From: Streptomyces aureocirculatus
GTDB taxonomy: Bacteria; Actinomycetota; Actinomycetes; Streptomycetales; Streptomycetaceae
Direction: 5' to 3'
Length of the DNA stretch: 64,000 nt
Assembly: GCF_000720475.1 (NCBI RefSeq)
Contig: NZ_JOAP01000020.1
Coordinates: forward strand, 171,393-235,392
The notes below the pieces were generated by a model that did no database searches, was not told where the DNA came from, and saw only the letters and a list, made by a program, of their open reading frames with translations. Positions 49,209 through 58,171 of this stretch are shown piece after piece (the first letter of the stretch is position 1; each line of letters begins with the position of its first letter). The position numbers were made by a program, and so were the translations under genes.

Positions 49209-50411
49209 TCAGCGCACCGCGCTCTTGCCCTGCCAGTCCGCCCACGACAGGTTCCACTCGCCGTAGCCGTTGCCCGGGTCCGGGACGCCCTTGGAGCCGG
49301 AGCCGGAGACCTCGAACGGGTCGCCGACCTGGACCTGGCCGTACATCCAGGAGGCGTTGGAGGTGCTCATACCGACGCAGCCGGAGCTGTGGTTGGTGTT
49401 ACCGAAGAAGGCGGCGTTCCAGGGCGCCGCGTGGGCGTACATGCCCGACCAGGTCAGCCGCATCGAGTAGTCGACCATCTTGTCGTAGCTGTCGCCGAGG
49501 CCGACGGTCTCGGAGCGCATGTTGATCGTGCCCTCCTTGGACATCAGGACCGACGTGCCGCCCCAGGAGGCCTTCTCGCCGCCCGGCGTGCCCGCGGACA
49601 TCGGCACCGTCCTGACCGTCCTGCCGTCCCGCGTCAGCGTCGCCGTCTTGCTGTCCAGGTCGACCTTGACGACCTGGTTGCGGCCGACGGTGACCGCGGT
49701 GTCGTAGTCGCGTACGAACCAGCCGCCCCCATCGCCCGAGTCGATGCCGTTCAGCTCGGCGTCGAGGCGCACCTTCGTGCCGGACTTCCAGTACTCCTTG
49801 GGGCGCCAGTCCACGCGGTCCTTGCCGTCGTAGTTCTTGATCCAGCCCCAGGAGCCCGTGGTGTTGTTCGACGTGCTGACCTTGAGGTGCTTCTCCACCT
49901 CGGCCTTGTTCGTGACCGGGTGGTCGAAGACGATCGAGAGCGGCTGGCCGACGCCGACGGTCTTGAGATTGCTGCCCGGCGTGATGGTGACCTTGTTGAC
50001 CTGCTCGGGCGCGGCCGTCCTGAAGGACCGCTTCGCCTCGCCGCCCTTGTCGGTGACGGCCCGCACGCTGTAGCTCGTGCCCGGGGCCGCCTTGCGCGCG
50101 GAGGTCCAGGTGCGGCCGTCGGCGGCCACCTTGCCGGCCAGCTTCGTGCCCTCGGCGTCGGCGACCGTGACGTCCTTCAGGCGCGCGTCCTCGGTGGCGA
50201 GCCGCACGGTGACAGGGACGCCCGCCTTGGCCTTCTCGCCGGTGAGGTTCACGGAGACCTTCGGCTTCTCGGCGGCCTTGGAGTCACCGCCGGAATCGCC
50301 GTCGGAGCAGGCGGACAGGGTCGCCGCAAGGACCGCGACGCCCGCTACGGCGGCGTGGCGGGGGCGTAGGGAGCGGTGGCTCGACGAGCTCAGGGACCTG
50401 CGGGACCTCAA
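49209..50411 (-). CDS. L,D-transpeptidase lipoprotein with Ig-like domains
   Basis: This 400-residue protein has a lipobox (TLSAC) signal, two Ig-like domains (about residues 45-235) and a YkuD catalytic domain near residues 240-370 with HAAPWNAAFFGNTNHSSGCVGMS split around the active Cys (HSSGCVG). This matches LdtMt2-type enzymes that make 3-3 peptidoglycan cross-links outside the membrane. A Trp-rich C-terminal tail (NLSWADWQGK) is also typical. The 139-base upstream gap should hold its promoter. Confidence 0.93.
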   Translation of the reverse strand: MRSRRSLSSSSHRSLRPRHAAVAGVAVLAATLSACSDGDSGGDSKAAEKPKVSVNLTGEKAKAGVPVTVRLATEDARLKDVTVADAEGTKLAGKVAADGRTWTSARKAAPGTSYSVRAVTDKGGEAKRSFRTAAPEQVNKVTITPGSNLKTVGVGQPLSIVFDHPVTNKAEVEKHLKVSTSNNTTGSWGWIKNYDGKDRVDWRPKEYWKSGTKVRLDAELNGIDSGDGGGWFVRDYDTAVTVGRNQVVKVDLDSKTATLTRDGRTVRTVPMSAGTPGGEKASWGGTSVLMSKEGTINMRSETVGLGDSYDKMVDYSMRLTWSGMYAHAAPWNAAFFGNTNHSSGCVGMSTSNASWMYGQVQVGDPFEVSGSGSKGVPDPGNGYGEWNLSWADWQGKSAVR

Positions 50412-50550
50412 GGAAACGTACCTCCGTGCGAATGTTCACTGCCTGCCCGGAGAGAGAGTGCGGACGGTCCGTTCGGGTTGCCCGGCGCCCGGAAATTGCC
50501 GACTACGTCACATTAGCGGCATTGGCGGTATACGTGACGTTGGTGTGTGG

Positions 50551-51309
50551 TCACTTGGCGCGGTGCGAGGTGCGCTGCTGCGGCGGTGCCGGGATCGGCT
50601 CCTGGGCGGTACGGGTCACGTCGTCGACGAGCTCGACCACGTCGGGACCGTACGCCTGCGAGTTCACCACCTTCAGGAGCAGCACGAAGGAGCCGCTGCC
50701 GTGCTTGCGGGCGAGGCGCTCGTGGTGACGTGCCAGATAGCGGGTCGCCGCCTGATTGGCGATCGCGCGCTGGCCGCAGAAGAGGAAGACGGGACGGGTG
50801 TCCGGCGTCTGCCCGGCGGTCAGGCGCGCCAGGATGACGTACTCGCTGCTGCCTCCGTCCATGCGGTAGCGCTCGCTGCCGATCTGGAAGGCGCCCCGGT
50901 CGGGGCCGGGCTCCGGGTCGGCGTTCACGCGCACCCCGGGAAGCAGCGTGTGCATGTGCGCGGCCATGCGGCGGTGGATCGCCGGATTGCCGACGCAGAA
51001 CTCAGTGCGCTCGCCGATGCCCTGCTGGACCGCGTCGTGGGCGATCAGATGGGAGTGCGCGCCGCACTCCTTGATCAGCGGGGCCAGCTCCAGGAGCGAG
51101 AAGACGTCGTGCCGCGAAACCGTGAGCTCCGGATTGCTCCCTTCGCGATTGACGACGAGCAGGGACTCGGCGTTGTCCGGCAGGCCGAAGAAGGCCTGCT
51201 TGCGCCGGAGTCTGCGCTTCCACAGATACGTACGGAAGTACCAGCCGAGCGCGGCACCGAGGACGGCGGCGAGCAGGCAGGCGGCGAGAAGGCGCACCTC
51301 TTCAGTCAT
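50551..51309 (-). CDS. membrane-anchored protein of unknown function
   Basis: This 252-residue protein has one N-terminal membrane helix (LLAACLLAAVLGAALGWYF) and a large soluble domain with FFGLPDNAESLLVVNREG, LELAPLIKECGAHSHLIAHD and NPAIHRRMAAHMHTLLPG. Near its end is SFVLLLKVVNSQAYGPDVVE. I recognise it as a kind common in Streptomyces but cannot name a family or activity. It is divergent from the gamma-glutamyltransferase gene. Confidence 0.75.
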   Translation of the reverse strand: MTEEVRLLAACLLAAVLGAALGWYFRTYLWKRRLRRKQAFFGLPDNAESLLVVNREGSNPELTVSRHDVFSLLELAPLIKECGAHSHLIAHDAVQQGIGERTEFCVGNPAIHRRMAAHMHTLLPGVRVNADPEPGPDRGAFQIGSERYRMDGGSSEYVILARLTAGQTPDTRPVFLFCGQRAIANQAATRYLARHHERLARKHGSGSFVLLLKVVNSQAYGPDVVELVDDVTRTAQEPIPAPPQQRTSHRAK

Positions 51310-51413
51310 GGGGGCGCATGCTAGCGGCCATTCGGAGCCACGTTCGATGTGCCCGTGGCGGGGCAGAGTGCACGAAGTTACCCTGCGCAGACGGCTGTTG
51401 ACTGGAGGTACGA

Positions 51414-53258
51414 ATGCGTCATGGTGTCGTACGCAATCTCACGCTATGGGCGGTCGGAGGGGCATTGATGACGGTCGGTGCGGCCGCGCCCCCTTCGCCT
51501 TCGCGCACAGCGCAATCGGGCACCAACCCCGAGCAGGCCATGACGAGGGCGACGAGCCCGGAGAAGACGCCGGTGGCCACGGGCCACGGCGGGGCGGTGG
51601 CGAGCGTCGACCCGGACGCCTCCGCCGCCGGCATCGAGGTCCTGAGGAAGGGCGGCAACGCCGTGGACGCGGCGGTCGCCACGGCGGCCGCACTCGGGGT
51701 GACCGAGCCGTACTCGGCGGGGGTCGGCGGTGGCGGGTACTTCGTGTACTACGACGCCGAGTCCCGCAGAGTGCGCACCCTCGACGGCCGCGAGACCGCG
51801 CCGCGCACCGCGGACTCCAAGCTGTTCCTGGAGGACGGCAGGCCCATCCCGTTCGCGCAAGCGGTGACGAGCGGCCTGGGCGTCGGCACCCCCGGCACGC
51901 CCGCCACCTGGCAGGAGGCGCTCGACTCCTGGGGGAGCAAGCGCCTCGGCACGCTCCTGAAACCCGCCGAACGGCTCGCGAGGAAGGGCTTCAAGGTCGA
52001 TGAGACGTTCCGCGACCAGACGAAGTCCAACCGCGCGCGGTTCGCGGACTTCCCCGCCACCGCCCGCCTCTTCCTGCCCGGCGGGAAGCTGCCCGTGGTC
52101 GGCTCGACGTTCAAGAACCCCGACCTCGCCCGCACGTACGAGGAGCTGGGGGACGAGGGCGTCGACGCGCTCTACCACGGCCCACTCGGGCGCGACGTGG
52201 TCCGCACCGTGAACAAGCCGCCCGTGGACCCGGACTCCGGGCGCACCGCCCGCCCCGGCGACCTCTCCATGAAGGACCTGCGCGACTACCGGGTCGAGCG
52301 CCGCACCCCCACGAGGACGTCCTATCGCGGGCTCGGCGTCTACTCCATGGCGCCGTCGTCGTCCGGCGGCACCACCGTCGGTGAGGCGCTGAACATCCTG
52401 GAGCGCACCGACCTCTCCAAGGCGTCGAAGGCCCGCTATCTGCACCGCTTCATCGAGGCGAGCCGGATCGCGTTCGCCGACCGCGGGCGCTGGGTGGGCG
52501 ACCCCGCCTTCGAGAACGTGCCGAGGAAGGGGCTCCTCTCGCAGCGGTTCGCGGACGCGCGCGAATGCCTGATCAAGGACGACAAGGTGCTCAAGAGCCC
52601 GCTCGCGCCCGGCGACCCGCGCCGCCCCGCGCCGTGCGCCGACGGCGGCAGGGCGGCCCCGACCACGTACGAGGGGGAGAACACCACACATCTGACGGTG
52701 GCCGACAAGTGGGGCAACGTCGTCGCGTACACCCTCACCATCGAGCAGACGGGCGGCAGCGGCATCACCGTCCCGGGGCGTGGCTTCCTGCTCAACAACG
52801 AACTGACCGACTTCTCCTTCGCGCCGGCCAACCCGGCCGTGCACGACCCGAACCTGCCGGGCCCGGGGAAGCGGCCTCGTTCGTCGCTCGCGCCGACCAT
52901 CGTGCTCGACAAGAACGACCGGCCGGTCGTCGCGCTCGGCTCGCCCGGTGGCGCGACCATCATCACCACCGTGCTACAGACCCTGACCGGCTACCTGGAC
53001 CGGGACCTGTCACTGGTCGACGCGATCGCGGAGCCGCGCGCGAGCCAGCGCAACGCCGCCCGGACGGAGCTCGAACCGGGCCTGTGGGACAGCGGTGAGC
53101 AGCGCCGTCTGGAGGCAATCGGCCACTCCTTCAAGCAGAACCCGGAGATCGGGGCTGCGACTGGTGTGGAGCGGCTGCCGGGAGGCAAGTGGCGAGCCGC
53201 GGCCGAGAAGGAACGCAGGGGCGGCGGATCGGCGATGGTGGTGCGGCCGCAGCCGTAG
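51414..53258 (+). CDS. ggt: gamma-glutamyltransferase
   Basis: This 614-residue protein has a signal-like N terminus (NLTLWAVGGALMTVGAAA) and the GGT fold: GGNAVDAAVATAAALGV, then GVGGGGYFVYYD, then the autocleavage site before TTHLTV (Thr nucleophile near residue 422), and the late SPGGATI loop. GGT transfers or hydrolyses gamma-glutamyl groups of glutathione-like compounds outside the cell. A TGGAGG site lies before ATG 51414. Confidence 0.92.
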   Translation: MRHGVVRNLTLWAVGGALMTVGAAAPPSPSRTAQSGTNPEQAMTRATSPEKTPVATGHGGAVASVDPDASAAGIEVLRKGGNAVDAAVATAAALGVTEPYSAGVGGGGYFVYYDAESRRVRTLDGRETAPRTADSKLFLEDGRPIPFAQAVTSGLGVGTPGTPATWQEALDSWGSKRLGTLLKPAERLARKGFKVDETFRDQTKSNRARFADFPATARLFLPGGKLPVVGSTFKNPDLARTYEELGDEGVDALYHGPLGRDVVRTVNKPPVDPDSGRTARPGDLSMKDLRDYRVERRTPTRTSYRGLGVYSMAPSSSGGTTVGEALNILERTDLSKASKARYLHRFIEASRIAFADRGRWVGDPAFENVPRKGLLSQRFADARECLIKDDKVLKSPLAPGDPRRPAPCADGGRAAPTTYEGENTTHLTVADKWGNVVAYTLTIEQTGGSGITVPGRGFLLNNELTDFSFAPANPAVHDPNLPGPGKRPRSSLAPTIVLDKNDRPVVALGSPGGATIITTVLQTLTGYLDRDLSLVDAIAEPRASQRNAARTELEPGLWDSGEQRRLEAIGHSFKQNPEIGAATGVERLPGGKWRAAAEKERRGGGSAMVVRPQP

Positions 53259-53441
53259 CTACCCGCGACGGAAGAGGAGGTCCGCGCCGTCCCGATGTGG
53301 GGCGGCGCGGGTCTTCCGGGGCGGGGGACGACGCCCCGGCGGCGGCCCGTCCCGACGGCCGTGAGGACGGTTTCACCGGCGCTGGAAGACTGGCTCGGAC
53401 ACGCTCCGTGAGAGCGGTGTCACTTGTGAGATCGTATACTC

Positions 53442-53993
53442 ATGGACTCGCTCGAACTGCTCCTGCATCCCCTGCGGTTGCGCATCATGCACGCCATGTC
53501 CGGCGGCCGGAGGCTGACCACCTCGCAGTTGTGCGCGTTGCTGCCCGACGCGTCGAAGGCCACTCTCTACCGCCATGTGAGCCTGCTTGCCGACCACGGT
53601 CTGCTGGAGGTCGAGGAGGAGCGGCGGGTGCGCGGCGCCGTCGAGCGACGTTTCCGCATGAGCGAGGCACCGATCGAGGAGGGTACGGCCGCCGCGGCCG
53701 CCGTGCCGCCCGAGGGGCACCGGCAGCTTTTCGCCGTGATCATGGCCACCCTGATCGCCGAGTTCAACGCCTACCTCGACCGGCCGGGCGCGCACCCGGC
53801 CGAGGACGCGGTGGGCTACCGCCAGCGCACCATATGGCTGAGCCCCGAGGAAGTCGCGGACCTGACCCGCGAGATGACCGACGTGGTCGCGCGGCGGATC
53901 GCCAACGAGCCCTCACCGGAGCGCAACCGTTACCTGCTGAGCACGATCTTCTTCCCCGCCGAGGACTCGGAGAAGTCCAAGGCGCGGGGCTAG
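53442..53993 (+). CDS. ArsR-like winged-helix regulator
   Basis: This 183-residue regulator has an N-terminal winged helix (LLLHPLRLRIMHAMSGG, then TTSQLCALLPDASKATLYRH with recognition helix and wing RRVRGAVERRFR) and a C-terminal helical domain (AEFNAYLDRPG, then DLTREMTDVVARRIA). The C-terminal part fits helical dimerisation/effector regions of such regulators. A GTATAC core with flanking GAG/CTC lies just before the ATG and may be a self-operator. The target is not evident. Confidence 0.82.
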   Translation: MDSLELLLHPLRLRIMHAMSGGRRLTTSQLCALLPDASKATLYRHVSLLADHGLLEVEEERRVRGAVERRFRMSEAPIEEGTAAAAAVPPEGHRQLFAVIMATLIAEFNAYLDRPGAHPAEDAVGYRQRTIWLSPEEVADLTREMTDVVARRIANEPSPERNRYLLSTIFFPAEDSEKSKARG

Positions 53994-54047
53994 ATCGGGA
54001 CGGGCCTCCCGCGGGGCCCGCGGGTGAGCTCGACCACGCCAATTACT

Positions 54048-54057
54048 ATACCGGTAT
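54048..54057. promoter_or_regulatory. ATACCGGTAT palindrome before XRE gene
   Basis: A perfect 10-bp palindrome, ATACCGGTAT, in an AT-rich patch lies 30 bases before the ATG of the XRE regulator gene. It may overlap the promoter and act as its operator. Confidence 0.45.
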
Positions 54058-54086
54058 TTGAATGGGTGTTGGGGTAGCATGGGCTC

Positions 54087-54344
54087 ATGGTGCGCACCCC
54101 CCTTACCCCCCAAGAGCATGAACGCGGCGAGCGGCTCGGCCGGCTGCTGCGGGCCGCGCGCGGCGAGCGCAGCATGGTGGAGGTCGCCGCGACCGCCGGA
54201 ATCTCGGCGGAGACGCTGCGGAAGATCGAGACGGGCCGGGCACCCACCCCCGCCTTCTTCACCGTCGCCGCGCTAGCGGGCGCCCTCGGCCTCTCGATGG
54301 ACGAGGTGGCCCAGCAGTGCACGCCGGTTCCGGTTCCCGTGTGA
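54087..54344 (+). CDS. XRE-family DNA-binding protein
   Basis: This 85-residue protein is made of one helix-turn-helix: RLGRLLRAARGERSMVEV, then AGISAETLRKIETGRAPTP (recognition helix), followed by a hydrophobic helix around FFTVAALAGALGLSMDEV. This is the small XRE/Cro-type fold. A palindrome upstream suggests autoregulation. It is convergent with the MFS transporter gene 42 bases away. Confidence 0.85.
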   Translation: MVRTPLTPQEHERGERLGRLLRAARGERSMVEVAATAGISAETLRKIETGRAPTPAFFTVAALAGALGLSMDEVAQQCTPVPVPV

Positions 54345-54385
54345 CGCCTTCCCGGATGACGGCGTGCGGCTGCCGGGCCTGACCC

Positions 54386-55609
54386 TCAGGCGGCCGGGGA
54401 GGCCTCCTTCCTGCCCTCGGCGCGGCCGCGTCGGCCCCCGGCCACCCACGCCGTGCCCGCCGTGACCAGCGCCAGCGTCACCAGGAGGGCGCCGACCCAC
54501 AGCGGCGAGCGGTAGCCGAGGCCCCCGGTGATCGCCCGGCCGCCCGCCCACGGCCCGAGGGCCGCGCCGAGGTTCAAGGCGGCGGTGGCGAAACCGCCCG
54601 CGAGCGTCGGTGCCCGCGCGGCCGCGTACATCGCCTGGGAGATCAGGGTGGAGCCGACGGCGAACGACAGCGCGCCCTGGACGAAGACGCACACGACCAC
54701 AGCCACCGGGTTCCCCGCCATGAGGGCGAACACCACCCACCCGGCGAGCAGCGCGACCGTGCCGCCCACAAGCAACGGCACCGGACGGCTGTCGGCGAGG
54801 CGCCCGCCGAGCGCCACCCCGACCGAGGAGCCGAGCCCGAACAGGGCGAGGAGCACGGGGACCCACGCGTCACCGATGCCGGTGACATGCGTCGCCAGCG
54901 GTTCCAGGTAGGTGAAGACGCAGAAGGTCGCGCCGTTGACGAGGGCCCCGAGCAGCAGGGTGACCAGGAGCCGGGGCGTACGCAGGGCCCGCAGTTCCGT
55001 ACGGGCCCGCAGGTGCGCGGGGGCGGGGGCGGGGCCTTTTGCCGGTACGGCTCCGGCGGCGGGGGTGTCCGCCGGTAGGGCGCGGGCGACGGCGACGAGT
55101 GCGGGCAGCGTGATCAGCGCCACCGCCCAGAACGCGGCGCGCCAGCCCCACAGTTGGCCGAGCAGCGCACCGCCAGGGACGCCCGCGACGCAGGCGAGGG
55201 TGGTGCCGCCGAGCAGGACCGAGGTGGCCCGGCCCTTGGCGTCCGGCGGTACCAGGGCGGTCGCCGTGGTGAGCGCGACGGCCAGGAATCCGGCGTTGGC
55301 GAGGGCGCCGGCGACGCGGGTGGCGAGCAGCACCCCGAAGCTGGTCGTCAGGGCGCCCACCACATGGGCGAGCAGGAACGCGGCCAGAAAGCCGAGGAGC
55401 GCGCGGCGGCGCTGCCGGCGCAGGCCAAGGGCCGCGAGCAGGGGCGCCCCGACGATCATTCCGATGGCGAAGGCCGAGGTCAGTGCCCCGGCGGCCGGGA
55501 CCGACACCGCCATGTCGGCGGCGATGTCCGACACCAGGCCGGACAGCATGAACTCGGACGTGCCCTGGGCGAACACGGCGAGAGCGAGCAGATACAGGAC
55601 GAATGGCAC
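54386..55609 (-). CDS. MFS exporter (CmlR/chloramphenicol-type)
   Basis: This 12-helix MFS transporter of about 407 residues reads VPFVLYLLALAVFAQGTSE, then LTSAFAIGMIVGAPLLAAL and ATALVPPDAKGRATSVLLGG. The pattern matches DHA1-type drug exporters such as CmlR. I chose GTG 55609 because GGAG lies 7 bases upstream and family members start MPF. An ATG at 55630 adds MWLRSLA. Further in-frame sequence upstream runs through tandem decamer repeats and is not coding. Exported drugs are not evident. Confidence 0.88.
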   Translation of the reverse strand: MPFVLYLLALAVFAQGTSEFMLSGLVSDIAADMAVSVPAAGALTSAFAIGMIVGAPLLAALGLRRQRRRALLGFLAAFLLAHVVGALTTSFGVLLATRVAGALANAGFLAVALTTATALVPPDAKGRATSVLLGGTTLACVAGVPGGALLGQLWGWRAAFWAVALITLPALVAVARALPADTPAAGAVPAKGPAPAPAHLRARTELRALRTPRLLVTLLLGALVNGATFCVFTYLEPLATHVTGIGDAWVPVLLALFGLGSSVGVALGGRLADSRPVPLLVGGTVALLAGWVVFALMAGNPVAVVVCVFVQGALSFAVGSTLISQAMYAAARAPTLAGGFATAALNLGAALGPWAGGRAITGGLGYRSPLWVGALLVTLALVTAGTAWVAGGRRGRAEGRKEASPAA

Positions 55610-55660
55610 AGCGAGACTCCGCAACCACATCGTGGATCGACTCACCCGCGGACGGCACCT

Positions 55661-55740
55661 GGCAGCACCGGGCAGCACCGGGCAGCACCGGGCAGCACCG
55701 GGCGGCGCTGGGCAGCACGGAGCGGCACCGGGCGGCGCGG
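55661..55740. repeat. decamer tandem repeat upstream of the MFS gene
   Basis: Eight decamers in perfect register run from 55661 to 55740: four exact copies of GGCAGCACCG, then four degenerate ones (such as GGCGGCGCTG and GGCAGCACGG). They lie 30-130 bases upstream of the exporter start. In the 458-base gap 55631-56088 no gene is visible. Confidence 0.88.
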
Positions 55741-56088
55741 GTCGTACGGCGGTGGCCGCGCGCGGGTGAGGAAAGGAAGGAAAGGGAGAAGAAGAGGGCA
55801 GTCCGTGACTACGGCACTGTGGCGATCCGGTGGCGCGGGGGTCGACGCGGGCGGGTGCGGACAGCACGGCAGCCCCGCGGCGGCATCAGGTGGCGGCCAC
55901 CGGCACGCCGGTGGCTAGCGTCTGCTCGCCTCAGGACTGGACATGTGCGCAGACTAGCCACGCTTCTCGGCGCACGTCCAAGTAATTAACAGAGCCTTTG
56001 GAAAACCGCGTGCGGCCGTCCCGTAACGCGTCTGGTGTTATCTTCCGGACCGGCAGACTTCCAGTCTCCCAGGGGGCGGTGCCTGACG

Positions 56089-57987
56089 ATGGCAGTGGGA
56101 CAACTCCCGGACCAGGTCCGTGAGTTCGCGAAGTACCTGAATCAGCTCCTGGCGCGGCTCGATCAGGACGACGGGTGGTGCGGGGTGTTCTGGTCCCGTG
56201 ACCCGGACGGTATGCGGGCCTGCCTGGAGGGCGCCGAGGTGCCGCCCTGGGACGTGGTGCAGGCGCTGCTGCACGACCTCGCGGCCGCCATCGGCGTGGG
56301 CGCGGTGCAGCAGGAGACCGTGCGGGCGCGCACGCTGCACGCGGCGTCCGTCGCCGCGTACGACCGCGGGCCCGGCGGCAGGGAGCTCCTGAGCGACCGG
56401 CTCGACCTGATGCTCCAGGAGCAGCGGTTCGCCCAGGAGCGCCAGCAGGAACTCGCTCGCGCCCTTGCCGTCGCCGCCACGGACGACGAGGTGGAACGCA
56501 TCCACCTGGACCTGGCGTGGGTACGCGACGACCATGAGCGTGCCGTCGCCCGCTGCGCCGAACTCCAGGCCCGCATGGAGCGGCTCGACCGGGTGCGGGC
56601 GCCCCAGTGGGTGGAGTTCGGGCAGCCCGGGCCCGAGGCCGGGAGCGGCCCGGGCGGCTCGGGCGGCCCGGCCCTGGCCCCGGCCGATGAGCACGCGGCC
56701 GCGGATGACTTGAACGACGCGTACGGGGCGTACGGGGCGTACGAGACGCACGGTGTGTACGGCGTGCGGGATTCGTACGGTGCATACGGTGCGGGGGGCG
56801 CCGACGGGCAGGGCGGCGAGCGGGGCCCCGAAGGCGCGTACGGCATGACGGACACACACGGCCCCGACGGCGCGTACGGTACGCCGGACGCCCACGGCCT
56901 CCACGGCGGGCACGACAGCCGCGCGTACGGCACGCACGACTCCCCGGGGGCCCAGGACGGGTACGACGCCGAGAGGCCCGTCTTCGATGCCCGTGGCGCT
57001 TCGGAGCGGCACGAGGCCACTACCGCCGTGACGCCCGCCGGAACGGCCACGGCCGGTTCCGGCTCCGACTCGTCCCCGGCCCCCACCCCGGGGCCCTCGC
57101 GAACCCCCCGCGTCCCGCGTCAACCCGGCTCCCGCCGCCGCCCTCGCGGCGACCGCGGTGACCGAGGCGCCCGAGGCGCCCGCTTCGCGGGACTCGTCGT
57201 CGCGGCGGACGACGAGGCCGGAACGGTCGTGCCCGCGCCGGAGGGCGAGCAGACGGGCCCCGCCCGCACGCCAAGAGGCGTGCGCTACGCGCGGCCCGAC
57301 GGTACGGCCGCCGACGATCCCCGGCGCCCGGCGCCGGGCGACCGGCCCGCCGTCACCGACGAAGGCGTCACGGACGAAGGCGGCACGGACGGAGGCGGCA
57401 CGGACGGAGGCGGCACCCACGGAGGCACCACCCACGAAGGCGCCACCGGCGAACGCGCCACCGACGAACGCGTCACCGCCGACGCAGTCGAGGCGCTGAT
57501 CCGGCTGCGTGGCGAGGGGCGCAGCGGGGAGGCGCACGGGGTGCTTGTGGAGGCGGCGGGGTGGCCCGCGGCGCGGCTGCCGCTGTTCGCCGAGGAACTG
57601 CACCACGCGGGACTCGGCGCCGACTGGTCGACCCTGCTGTGGGAGGCCGCCTCGCTGCCGCCCGACCAGCTCGTCGCCGTCGCCGACGCGCTCGCGGGGG
57701 CGGGCCGCGCCGAGGACTGCCGCAAGCTGCTGCGCCAGGGCGTGGCCAGACCCGCCCCGGAGATCGCCGAGTCCCTGATCGCGCTCGGCGACGCGGGCCG
57801 GGTCCGCGAGGCCAGGGCGCTGCTCGACGCGTACGTACGCGTGCGCACCGCCGAGGACGTCGCGGCCTGCGCCCACACCGACCCGCCCCGGCTCATCCCG
57901 CTGCTCCTGGCGAGCGCCAAGGGGACGTCGGACGAACACCATTGGGACCTGGTGCACGCCCTGCGTGTCGCGGGGTACACCACCTGA
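56089..57987 (+). CDS. large low-complexity Streptomyces protein with YG and TDEGG repeats
   Basis: This protein of about 632 residues starts MAVGQLPDQVREFAKYLNQ. The first 200 residues look folded, with a coiled coil (QEQRFAQERQQELARALAV). The middle, residues about 205-470, is disordered with Tyr-Gly repeats (AYGAYGAYETHGVYGV), Arg-rich stretches and Gly-Thr-Asp repeats (TDEGGTDGGGTDGGG). The C-terminal 150 residues are helical and solenoid-like (AVEALIRLRGEGRSGEAHGV). I do not recognise a function. The mix of N-terminal helical domain, disordered linker and helical repeats suggests a scaffold. Confidence 0.75.
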   Translation: MAVGQLPDQVREFAKYLNQLLARLDQDDGWCGVFWSRDPDGMRACLEGAEVPPWDVVQALLHDLAAAIGVGAVQQETVRARTLHAASVAAYDRGPGGRELLSDRLDLMLQEQRFAQERQQELARALAVAATDDEVERIHLDLAWVRDDHERAVARCAELQARMERLDRVRAPQWVEFGQPGPEAGSGPGGSGGPALAPADEHAAADDLNDAYGAYGAYETHGVYGVRDSYGAYGAGGADGQGGERGPEGAYGMTDTHGPDGAYGTPDAHGLHGGHDSRAYGTHDSPGAQDGYDAERPVFDARGASERHEATTAVTPAGTATAGSGSDSSPAPTPGPSRTPRVPRQPGSRRRPRGDRGDRGARGARFAGLVVAADDEAGTVVPAPEGEQTGPARTPRGVRYARPDGTAADDPRRPAPGDRPAVTDEGVTDEGGTDGGGTDGGGTHGGTTHEGATGERATDERVTADAVEALIRLRGEGRSGEAHGVLVEAAGWPAARLPLFAEELHHAGLGADWSTLLWEAASLPPDQLVAVADALAGAGRAEDCRKLLRQGVARPAPEIAESLIALGDAGRVREARALLDAYVRVRTAEDVAACAHTDPPRLIPLLLASAKGTSDEHHWDLVHALRVAGYTT

Positions 57988-58112
57988 CGGGAAGGCTCCC
58001 GGAACGCCCCCGGGGGCCCGTTCCTCACCCGCCCGGGTGCGAAACATGATCGACTGTGCCGTGATGTGACGATGGTCTTGGCAAGGCCGTCGATGGGGCT
58101 TACGTTCGTCTG

Positions 58113-58139
58113 TCTACGCACGAAGTCTACGGGCGTAGA
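58113..58139. promoter_or_regulatory. TCTACG direct and inverted repeats before the pyrimidine operon
   Basis: TCTACG occurs at 58113-58118 and 58126-58131, and its inverse CGTAGA at 58134-58139, 33 bases before the first gene of the operon. The last two form an inverted repeat with a 2-base spacer. It is probably an operator or part of the promoter. Confidence 0.5.
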
Positions 58140-58171
58140 GGCTCTCTGACGTCCCGTCGAAGGAGCAGCTC

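Noticed and set aside
55661..55740. Possible CRISPR-like array
   Set aside because: The units are contiguous 10-base repeats without spacers, and no cas genes are present.
55610..55867. Extended N terminus for the MFS gene through the decamer repeats
   Set aside because: The translation there is Pro/Gly/Ala/Cys-rich repeat (PGAARCCPVLPGAARC). Family members start at the first membrane helix.
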